From positions 1 through 21,733 of the forward strand of contig CALSCO010002049.1 in NCBI GenBank assembly GCA_943704415.1: 21,733 nucleotides of DNA, written 5' to 3'. A program made the position numbers and the translations under genes. The first letter of the stretch is position 1. Every line of letters starts with the position of its first letter. Positions 9,481 to 16,456 of this stretch are shown in pieces. The notes below the pieces were generated by a model. The model was given only the letters and a program-made list of their open reading frames with translations. It did no database searches and was not told the origin of the DNA. This DNA is from Parvularia atlantis (lineage: Eukaryota; Opisthokonta; Rotosphaerida).

Positions 9481-9864
9481 CGACGCTGTCCGGCGTGCCC
9501 GGCACACGCTGCGCCCGCCGTCAGCCACCCGCGCCCCACCCGATCCGCACGCCCCACGCACATCGCCCGGCGTCGCTGCCTCATCCTCTGCTGCCGCCCG
9601 CCGTCGCGCCGGCTCAGCGGGCACCGGCTGCACGGTCGCTGGCGCGTCCTCCTCGTCCTCCTCCCATCGGCTGCGCGCCGCCACTGCTGCCACCGCCGCC
9701 GCCGCCGGTGCCGATGCTGCCGATGCCGATGCTGTCGACGACGATGGCCCAGCCGCGACCTTGGCCACCAGCGCCGCACGCAGCGCCGCCTCGCGCTGCA
9801 CAAGCTCGTCGCCCGTCAGCGTCGCGAGCGCCGGCTGCTCGTCGCCGTCGTCCTCCGCGGGCAT
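7850..9864 (-). CDS. CDK11-type (PITSLRE) cyclin-dependent kinase
   Basis: Ser/Thr kinase that, with cyclin L, phosphorylates splicing factors and RNA polymerase II; nuclear. Eleven exons: 9864-9562, 9508-9371, 9321-9235, 9187-9080, 9026-8922, 8873-8781, 8739-8666, 8617-8485, 8428-8348, 8295-8014, 7957-7850; 503 residues. Residues 1-130 are low complexity (Ala-rich, Thr-Pro repeats). The kinase domain starts at [16 protein letters not shown], close to human CDK11 GCRSVDEFQCLNRIEE. Visible motifs: GAYGVV loop at 148-153, catalytic Lys168 in VALKRLK, PITSLRE at 180-186, HRD at 261-263, DFG at 281-283, T-loop [13 protein letters not shown], and the C-lobe [13 protein letters not shown] typical of CDK11. 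All catalytic residues are present. Two introns use GC rather than GT donors. The family alignment needs both. The chosen start is the first in-frame ATG downstream of the promoter. CDK10 is less likely because it has PISSLRE. Confidence 0.93.
8296..8347 (-). other. GC-AG intron of the CDK11 gene
   Basis: The exon ends SRK (AAG) and the intron begins GCACGC and ends CCGCAG, with a TTTGAC branch-like site. There is no GT anywhere in the 52 bp, and the intron length is not a multiple of three, so it must be removed to reach the next kinase exon ([11 protein letters not shown]). The only GT in the preceding exon gives the wrong phase. Splicing at GC restores the exact family spacing. Confidence 0.8.
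8429..8484 (-). other. GC-AG intron of the CDK11 gene with an alternative GT donor 6 bp downstream
   Basis: After GELDQ (CAG) the intron starts GCACGC, the same hexamer as in the neighbouring GC-AG intron. Splicing here gives [11 protein letters not shown], which matches the length of CDK11 relatives (DQINKVFKDLG). A GTGCGG donor six bases further on (intron 8429-8478) is also in frame and would add Ala-Arg. The acceptor is CTCGCAG with a GCCTGAC branch site. Confidence 0.65.
9456..9479. repeat. Hexanucleotide tandem repeat in CDK11 exon 2
   Basis: Four perfect copies of GGCGTC on the plus strand. On the coding strand they encode a run of Thr-Pro dipeptides in the disordered N-terminal region, upstream of the kinase domain. 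Repeats of this kind expand and contract easily. Confidence 0.8.
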
Positions 9865-10079
9865 GCTGGGGAGCCGCTGGGTGGATCTGCTGTCATAGTT
9901 CACGTGACTTGCCGCGCCTTGCCATCATCATCGGTACGCGCCTTGCCGCCTTGGCTTGCCATCGGCGCGGGCTACATGAGACCTCGCGGCGAGACGCAGA
10001 CGACACTTTCCGCTGCACCCCGAGCAACTCCACCGAGCATCCCCCGGGCGACCAGACGAGCAACCCGACGAGCAACAAG
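9865..10079. promoter_or_regulatory. Divergent promoter of the CDK11 and PDMR-repeat genes
   Basis: A 215-bp gap between two outward-facing ATGs. It holds CACGTGAC at 9901-9908 and four copies of CTTGCC within 53 bp (9908-9913, 9918-9923, 9942-9947, 9955-9960), the first overlapping the E-box. The PDMR-repeat gene ATG follows an A-rich AACAAG context. No TATA box is seen. Binding factors are not known. Confidence 0.5.
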
Positions 10080-11393
10080 ATGGCCCACGAGAGCGACTAC
10101 GAGGACAACACGGAGCTGCACGCGGGCGCGCACAACGACCTCATCGAGGGCTTCTCGCGCAAGGCGATCAAGGCGCAGGGCATCAACCCCAACCTGGGCG
10201 CGACCAAGGTCGGCGACGCCGAGGCCGGCAACAACTCGGCGCACATCGTCTCATTCGAGGTCCTCGACGCCCTCCTGCGCAAGGCCGACATTAAGCTGCA
10301 CCGCTCGCAGGCCGAGGACCTGGTCCGCTTCATCAACCACTACTCGAATCAGCGCCTCAAGTCGCGCGAGGGCAACATGCACGGCTCCAGCGGCCACCCG
10401 GGCGACCGTGCGATCGACAGCGCGTTCATCAGGATGCTCGAGTCGGGCAAGCTCGAGGGTGACACGCCGGTGCAGGTCACCAAGGCCGAGGGCCAGCGAC
10501 TCCAGCGCATCGCGGACACGATCATGCAGGGCGATGTGCCTAAGGACGTCAAGCTGGCTTGCCGCGACTTCATGACCAAAATCAAGTACGAGCACGATGA
10601 CGGCATTGTGCATCAGGTCCTGCGTTCGAACGCCTCAACCAAGGTCGACCCGTCGCTCGCGGCCAACAAGGACCTGGCCGAGCGCCGCTGCCGGTCGAGC
10701 CCACCGCCGAGCCACGCTGAGACCGGCCTCCGCAACGACGGCACCCCCGACATGCGCACCCGTAAGGGCCGCGCCATGGCCATCGAGCACGCCGCTGAGC
10801 AGCCTGAAGTGGCCGCGCGCTCACCCGTTTCGAGCCCTGCACGCGCGATGGCAACGGCCACCGAGACCGGCCTCAAGAAGGACGGCACGCCGGACATGCG
10901 CACATCCAAGGGCCGCGAGATGGCTGTGGCGAGCGCGTCGCCGGCGCCGAGCAGCACGAGCAGCTCGAGCAGCGCGTCACCGGCGCCCAGCATCACGAGC
11001 ACACCAAGCGCGTCGAGCACGCCGCAGCGCGCCGCCGAGACCGGTCTTAAGAAGGACTGCACGCCGGACATGCGCACATGCAAGGGCCGTAAGATGGCTG
11101 CTACCGACTTCACGCCGCCGGCAAGCCCCGTCAAGACGTCGCCGATCAGCGCGGCCGCCTCGGTACCCGCCGTTTCTGCGCCTGCGCCCAAGGTCGAGCC
11201 GTCTCGCGCGTACTCCCCGCCGCCGTCGTACAGCAGCTCGTCGTACGACGACTCGCCGAGCAGCTCTTCCTACAGCTCGAGCAGCTCGAGCGGCTTCACG
11301 GGCAGCGCGCACTACAGCGTCAGCAAGAGCCCCTCGGGCCCGCTCACCAAGTCGGGCCGGCCGGACATGCGCTACAGCGCCAACCGCAAGTGA
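10080..11393 (+). CDS. Intronless protein with repeated PDMR motifs, function unknown
   Basis: A single 437-residue reading frame from ATG 10080 to TGA 11393. The first 210 residues look folded and mostly helical (SFEVLDALLRKADIKLHRSQ, then DLVRFINHYSNQR). The second half is disordered, Ser/Pro/Ala-rich, and carries three near-identical blocks: ETGLRNDGTPDMRTRKGRAM at residue 214, ETGLKKDGTPDMRTSKGREM at 262 and ETGLKKDCTPDMRTCKGRKM at 320, plus a shortened LTKSGRPDMRYSANRK forming the extreme C-terminus. No signal peptide or membrane helix is seen. I have met G-x-PDMR-type motifs in uncharacterised eukaryotic proteins but cannot assign a function. It is the only complete gene here with no intron, and its codon use is strongly C-ending, which may indicate high expression. 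It shares a promoter region with CDK11 and is followed 203 bp later by the FKBP8-like gene on the same strand. Confidence 0.85.
   Translation: MAHESDYEDNTELHAGAHNDLIEGFSRKAIKAQGINPNLGATKVGDAEAGNNSAHIVSFEVLDALLRKADIKLHRSQAEDLVRFINHYSNQRLKSREGNMHGSSGHPGDRAIDSAFIRMLESGKLEGDTPVQVTKAEGQRLQRIADTIMQGDVPKDVKLACRDFMTKIKYEHDDGIVHQVLRSNASTKVDPSLAANKDLAERRCRSSPPPSHAETGLRNDGTPDMRTRKGRAMAIEHAAEQPEVAARSPVSSPARAMATATETGLKKDGTPDMRTSKGREMAVASASPAPSSTSSSSSASPAPSITSTPSASSTPQRAAETGLKKDCTPDMRTCKGRKMAATDFTPPASPVKTSPISAAASVPAVSAPAPKVEPSRAYSPPPSYSSSSYDDSPSSSSYSSSSSSGFTGSAHYSVSKSPSGPLTKSGRPDMRYSANRK
10719..11390 (+). repeat. Dispersed PDMR peptide repeats
   Basis: Coding repeats of about 20 codons start at 10719, 10863 and 11037, and a truncated copy ends at 11390. 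Copy spacings are 144 and 174 bp, with Ser/Ala linkers between. Invariant residues are PDMR followed by a basic residue four positions later. Conservation at the protein level with divergence in the linkers suggests a selected short linear motif rather than a recent DNA duplication. Confidence 0.8.
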
Positions 11394-11596
11394 CCTGTGA
11401 GCCGTCGCGCCCGCTCGTTTCTGCTTGTCTTTGTTTGTGTCTATGCTGATACTGTATGAAGTGCCTTTCTCAGCATGCTCGGTGCGCAAGCGAGAGCTCC
11501 GAGGAGACCGATCGGAAGCAGACTCAAGTACGCGGCAGCGAGTTAGTCAAATCGAATCTCGCGCCGTCACTCTCTCCGCTCGCTCAGTGCAGTGCC
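11394..11596. promoter_or_regulatory. Spacer between the PDMR-repeat and FKBP8-like genes
   Basis: 203 bp between tandem genes. The first half is T-rich (TTTCTGCTTGTCTTTGTTTG) and probably serves as the 3' untranslated region of the upstream gene; the rest must contain the FKBP8-like promoter. No repeat, TATA box or clear polyadenylation signal was recognised. Confidence 0.35.
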
Positions 11597-13144
11597 ATGG
11601 CCATGTCGCGCACCGCGGACAGCAGCGAGCCGGACGGGTGGGAGCAGGTGGTGGGCACGCGCGAGCTGCTGAAGAAGGTGCTGTGGCCTGGCGCCTGCGC
11701 TTGGGCGGCGTTCGCGCTGAGTGGGCGGCGCAACAGACGCTGCGGCGCACGCCACGTGCCGATGACGCGAGCGAGGACAACGACGAGACCGAGGGGCGGC
11801 TGGGGATGGCGCCGCAGACCGTGCGGCTGCGCTACCGGTGGCGCGTGCTGCGCGCGGACGAGGAGGACGTGGCCGGCGTGCGCGACGTGGGCGCGGGCGC
11901 GGGCGCGGCCGAGGACGCGACGGTGATCCTTGGCCACGGCGACGTCGTGCCAGGTGCGCGCTGGACGGACGACGTCGGCGAAGGAGAAGCGGCTGACGGC
12001 GCGCGCGCGCGGTGCGGAAGGGCTCGACATGGGCGTGGCGCTGATGCGCGAGGGCGAGACGGCGCTGTTTGTCGTCGCGCCAAAGTTCGCGTACGGCGCG
12101 CTTGGCTGGGCGCCGCACGTCCCGCCCGACGCGACGCTGCTGTACGAGGTCGAGGTGCTCGAGGCGCGCGAGCTGCCCGCACCCGGCGAGATGGCGCCGC
12201 AGCAGCGCATCGAGCTGGCCACGAGCCGCAAGGAGCGCGGCAACTGGTTCTACCGCCGCGCCGACTACGAGCAGGCCGCGAACCTGTGCGTCGCTCAGTG
12301 CGGATCGTGCACCGTCGTGGCCTCACGTCCCGCGCGGCAGGTACGGCAAGGCGATTAAGCTGCTGGAGGACTTTCCGCAGCAGGACGCGGCGCGGCACAC
12401 GGCGGCGCGGCTGCTGTCGGCCAACGTCCATGCCAATCTCGCGACGGCGCAGTTCAAGGTCTGTCGTGCGCCTCATTCGCGCCGTCGCCCTGACACCGCG
12501 CGCGCGCAGCTCGGTGCCGATCCGCTCGTGCTCGAGAGCTGCCGCAAGTGCCTCGCGCTCGACCCGGTCAACATTAAGGCGCTGTACTACCAGGCGCGCG
12601 TGCAGCATAAGCGGCTCGACTACGACGACGCGCTGCAGAGCATCCGCACGCTGCTGCAGCACGCGCCCGAGGAGACCGAGGCGCGCACGCTACTGCACGT
12701 GCGTGCCGCCGGCCGGTCGCTGGTCGCGGTGCTGATAGCCGCCCGCGCGAGCAGGAGGTGCGCATGGCCAAGGACGAGCACGAGCGCAAGGAGCGCCAGC
12801 TGTACGCGGCGATGATCAAGGGCGCCGACTACACCGACCGCGTGGCCGCGCCGGCGGCAGGTGGCGCATCGAGCACGAGCGCGAGCGCGAGCACGGTGGC
12901 CCTTGACCAGACTGACGCGGGCGAGCTCATGCCGGGCCTGCTCACGCGCGAGCCCGAGCAGACGCCGTTCGGCAAGTGGCTCAGGTGCGCGCGTGCTCTC
13001 TCTGGCTGCGCTTAGGCTGACCGCGCACGTCGCAGCCGCTACTCGCCGTACCTGGCGCAGCACTACCGCTCGGCCGACCTGTACGGCGGCCTGGCGCTGT
13101 TTGTGAGCGCGGTCGCCTTGTTTGCGTCGTTCTTGTTTGTGTGA
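11597..13144 (+). CDS. FKBP8 (FKBP38)-like tail-anchored immunophilin with TPR repeats
   Basis: FKBP8 relatives are PPIase-fold co-chaperones anchored in the mitochondrial or ER outer face and bind HSP90. Seven exons: 11597-11677, 11737-11953, 12021-12285, 12341-12458, 12510-12698, 12755-12984, 13036-13144; 402 residues, close to human FKBP8 (412). The start GWEQVVGTRELLKK resembles the FKBP8 N-terminus. The FKBP fold ends in FAYGALGWAPHVPPDATLLY. At residue 101 the usual active-site Trp (VIxGW) is Leu (VPGLD), the same substitution region as in FKBP38, so isomerase activity may be low. Three TPRs follow (about 163-290: SRKERGNWFYRRADYEQA; ALDPVNIKALYYQARVQ), then a charged linker. A hydrophobic segment of about 20 residues ends at the C-terminus (LALFVSAVALFASFLFV), a tail anchor. 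The start codon is preceded by GTGCC. It converges on SCAMP with 29 bp between stops. Confidence 0.85.
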
Positions 13145-13173
13145 GGCGGGCATTTCTTCTGAGCGCCAGCTCG

Positions 13174-14619
13174 CTAGGCCGCGGTCGCCTGCGGCTGCGG
13201 CTGCGGGATGAGCGGGCTGTTCTCAAACACGTTGACGTCCTGCCGCGCGTGCGTCAGCCCAGCGCATGACGCTTGACGCACGGCGCACCTGCATCGTCGG
13301 CCGGGGGCCGCCCGAGCGGTAGTACCACAGGAAGATGACAACGAGCAGCACGCCGCTGAACAGTGCGTTGAGCGCCCACAGCACCTGCGCGCAGGCACGT
13401 GAGCACGGGGACGCGCGACCAGACGGCGCCGCCACCGTCGAGCTGACAAAGACGTAGCCCCACGCGTCGTCCGCCTGGACCTTGTCGAAGAACTGCTGCG
13501 ACGTCTTGATGCCGCTGGACGACCGGGCTCGGGTCAGTGCCCACGCGCGCGTGTGGCACGCGCAGCCGCACCCGTTCTCGAAGAAGACGCCCGCAAAGCA
13601 CAGGATCACGACGATGAAGTGCGCGAAGAAGCTGACGAAGAAGAACCAGTAGCGGCTGCTGGGGACGTGGCCGGCTGCGCGGGCTGGTCAGCACGGCGGG
13701 CACGGGGCAGGCGGCAGGGCGTGCGCGCACGGATCGCGGCGTAGCTCTGGATCGTGCGCATCCACAGGAAGAAGCTGAGGGCCGGTGCGGTGATGATGAC
13801 GATGACCCACCATACGAACGGGAGGTACTGCGCACGCGCACACGCGCGTGGGCCCCCGCGCGCAACGACGTTGGGGCACGAGCACGCACGCCGTCCTCGC
13901 GGATCTGCGCGTACGCGTCCGACAGCCACGCGACGAGCACGATGAAGAAGTTCCAGCCGTAGCTGAGCACGGTGTCTGCGCGCCCGCCCCTCGCGTCAGC
14001 ACAGCCCGCACAGCCCCCGCGGCGCACGCACACAGCCAGAGGTAGAAGACCATGCGGACGTGGCGCTTGCGCGTGCTGTCGACAATGTCGTCAAAGGCGA
14101 TGTAGAGCACGGGGAAGAACCACGGCCAGTTGGCGCCGCGCGCCGCCGTGCGCGCCGCGACCAGCTGCGCACGCAGCTCGGCGACCTCAGCCTCGCGGTC
14201 GGCCAGATCGCGCTCGCGGGCGCGCAGCTCGGCGCGCTGCGCTCTCGTGTGAGCACGGCAGCGCGCGCCAACCGATCAGCAGCAACACGCACGAGCTGCT
14301 CGATCGTGCCCGCGGCCGACGGGGCGAGGCGCGCGGCGAGGGCGGCGTCGGGGCCGCTGCGCGTGGCGGGCGCCGCAGCGGCAGCCGCTCGATCGCCGCG
14401 GTCGCCGTCGCCGTCGTCGTCGTCGGCCGGCAGCGTCGTCGCCGTCGTGCTGCTCGCAAAGTAGACGGCGGCGGGTGCGGCGGGCGTGGCGGGCGCGGCG
14501 AAGGTGGCCGTGGCCGATGCGCCGTAAGTGCTCATGGGCCGCGCGAGCGGCGCCGCGGGCGTGGCCGGCGCGTCGCTGTCGTCGGCGAAGGGGTTGATGG
14601 ACGGGTCGTCCGAGTACAT
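13174..14619 (-). CDS. Secretory carrier-associated membrane protein (SCAMP)
   Basis: SCAMPs are four-helix membrane proteins cycling between Golgi, endosomes and plasma membrane. Eight exons: 14619-14293, 14236-14032, 13975-13890, 13827-13731, 13674-13572, 13514-13436, 13384-13289, 13239-13174; 352 residues. An NPF motif sits at residues 9-11 (SINPFADD), the usual EH-domain ligand. A disordered Ala/Pro/Asp-rich stretch follows, then a coiled coil (RAELRARERDLADREAEVAE) and the cytosolic entry motif GANWPWFFPVLY. Transmembrane segments are visible in YTVLSYGWNFFIVLVAWL, PFVWWVIVIITAPALSFFLW, YWFFFVSFFAHFIVVILCF and VLWALNALFSGVLLVVIFLW. A short polar tail closes the protein. The start is the first ATG giving the NPF-containing N-terminus. 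It is transcribed away from VTA1 across a promoter containing a tandem repeat. Confidence 0.88.
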
Positions 14620-14948
14620 CGCCTTTGCGTTGGTCTGGACGTGCCGCGGTGTGTGTCAGCGTGTATCTGCGCAGTCGCGGTGCACGCGAGGCTGCTGAGC
14701 GCGTGACCGGCCTGAGCGACTCGACGGACGCGAATGGTGCCAACGTGTGCGTGCGCAGAGAGCGAGCTGCGCGGTCCTGCACGGTGCACTCGACGGACGC
14801 GAATGGTGCCAACGTGTCGCGGCGCAGAGAGCGAGCTGCGCGGTCCTGCACGGTGCACTCGACGGACGCCAACGTGTCGCGGCGCAGAGAGCGTTCGACT
14901 GCGTGTACGCACCATTTGACCAATTATCTCTACGCGTCATAAGTACAT
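14620..14948. promoter_or_regulatory. Divergent SCAMP/VTA1 promoter region
   Basis: A 329-bp gap with no supported gene. Its centre is a 69-bp tandem repeat (separate entry). The flanks are ordinary GC-rich sequence, with a short AT-richer patch (ACCAATTATCTC-like, about 14920-14948) directly before the VTA1 ATG. Open frames crossing the repeat in both directions reflect the high G+C and the 69-bp (3n) unit, not coding sequence. Confidence 0.5.
14720..14901. repeat. 69-bp tandem repeat, 2.6 copies
   Basis: Copy one is 14720-14788, copy two 14789-14857, and a partial copy three 14858 to about 14901. Each starts CTCGACGGACGC and includes CCAACGTGT and CGCAGAGAGCGAGC. Copies one and two are nearly identical, differing by about three bases around 14809-14821 equivalents. 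Copy three lacks a 9-bp block (GCGAATGGT) and stops at GAGAGCG. The high identity implies recent duplication. It lies wholly between the SCAMP and VTA1 start codons. Confidence 0.9.
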
Positions 14949-16419
14949 ATGGCGCTCAACCCGGCCACGTTCCCGGAGGACCTCAAGCCGCTGGCCGCGT
15001 TCGTCAAGCGCGCGGCCGAGCTGGACGGGCGCGAGCCGGTGATGGCCTACTACTGTGCGTTCGCGCCGCCGTGGTGCCGCGCCGCGTTCGCGTTTGGCGC
15101 CATCCCGCCGTGTGACGCTGACGGGACGGCGCCCACAGGCCACTACCACGCGCTGCGCCTCGGGTTGGAGCGGCGCACGGCCGCCAACAAGGCCGCTGTG
15201 CAGCCCGTGCTGCTCGCGCTCATGGACCGGTTGGAGGAGGTGGGCACCGTCGACGTGGCGGGGAATCCCCCTTGTGCGGCTGACGCGGGATGGCGCCACA
15301 CAACGCGCAGCAGAAGAAGGCGCTCGCCGGCAACGAGGCCGTGGCCAACGACGCGGTCGGCAAGGAGTACGTCCGCAACTTCGCGCTCAAGATGTTCCTC
15401 AAGGCCGACAACAAGGACCGCGCCGGCGCGGCCTCGGCGTGCGTCGATGGGCCCTGTGGCGCCGCTTGTCGAAGGCTGACGCACAAACAGCAAGACCGTG
15501 CACACCTTCCTCGCCGCAGCAAACTTCCTCGAGCTGCTCAAGGTCTTTGGCGAGCTTGAGCCGGACGTGCGCGCGCGCCCCCGATGCCCTCGCGCGCAAC
15601 GGCAAGGCTCATCGGCGTGCACACGACGCAGATCAACGAGAAGATCAAGTACGCCAAGTGGAAGGCCATTGACATCATCCGCGCCGAGAAGGAGGGGCGC
15701 GTGCCGCAGCCCGGGCCGCCCGGCGGCGAGCCCGGCTTTGCCGTCGCGGGTCACGGCGGACTCGCGGACGACGACGGCGGCAGCGGTGGCGGCAGCATGG
15801 CCATGCCCGCGGCCGTCGGCGGCGGCGCCACGTACGGGCTCGACCCGTTTGCGCCGGCACCTTCGCAGCCGCCGTTCAGCCAACCACCCAGCCAACCGGG
15901 GGAGTCGCTCTTTCCGCAGGCGCCCTTTGGTCAGTCGCAGCCCGCCTCGCAGCAGCCGTTCAGCCAGCCGCAACAGCCGTTCAGCCAGCCGCAACAGCCG
16001 TTCAGCCAGCCGCCCGCCTCGCCGCAATACCCGCAACAACCGCAGTACCCGCAGCAACCGCAGCAGCCACAGCAGCCGCACGCACAGCAGCGCAAGGTGC
16101 ACACAGCGCCAGAAATACCTGCTGCTCACGCTGGGCGCGCCCGCAGCCGTCGCCCGCGCCGCCACAGCAGCACGACCCGCTTGAGGACGACGACCTCGAC
16201 ATGCCCAAGTGCGTCTCCGCATTGCTGCTTTGTTCTCGCTGATTGCGGGAGCCACGATGCAGATACGACCCGGTCGCCATTAGCAACGCTCAAAAGTACG
16301 CGCGCTTCGCCATTTCAGCGCTGCAGTACGAGGACGTGCAGACGGCGATCGACAACCTGCAAAAGTCGCTCGGCATGCTCACCGCCATGAACGCGGCCCT
16401 GCCCACCAAGCGCCGCTAG
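14949..16419 (+). CDS. VTA1: VTA1 (LIP5) homologue, ESCRT/Vps4 cofactor
   Basis: VTA1 stimulates the Vps4 ATPase that disassembles ESCRT-III at multivesicular bodies. Seven exons: 14949-15054, 15139-15239, 15311-15438, 15491-15566, 15632-16096, 16147-16208, 16263-16419; 364 residues. The N-terminal paired MIT-like domain shows PLAAFVKRAAELDGREPVMA, YVRNFALKMFLKADNKDRAG, HTFLAAANFLELLKVFGELE and EKIKYAKWKAIDI, all close to family signatures. The linker (about residues 160-310) is Pro/Gln/Gly-rich with QPFSQPQ repeats. The C-terminal Vps4-binding region is intact: SNAQKYARFAISALQYEDVQ and TAIDNLQKSLGML. Intron 2 ends in a tandem CAGCAG acceptor, so one Gln may be optional. It converges on UTP12 with 37 bp between stops. 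Confidence 0.93.
15953..16013 (+). repeat. 21-bp tandem repeat in the VTA1 linker
   Basis: Nearly three perfect copies of CAGCCGTTCAGCCAGCCGCAA, encoding QPFSQPQ. A looser QYPQQP repeat follows to about 16090. The unit is a multiple of three, so copy-number change keeps the frame. Confidence 0.85.
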
Positions 16420-16456
16420 TTTGTACAGTCCGCGATCGATATCAAGCCACAGTCGC

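Noticed and set aside
14720-14901. CRISPR-like array
   Set aside because: The copies are directly adjacent with no spacers, and the sequence is eukaryotic.
14620-14948. Open frames running both ways through the 69-bp repeat
   Set aside because: The unit is a multiple of three in GC-rich DNA, so frames stay open by composition. They match no family and carry no splice structure.
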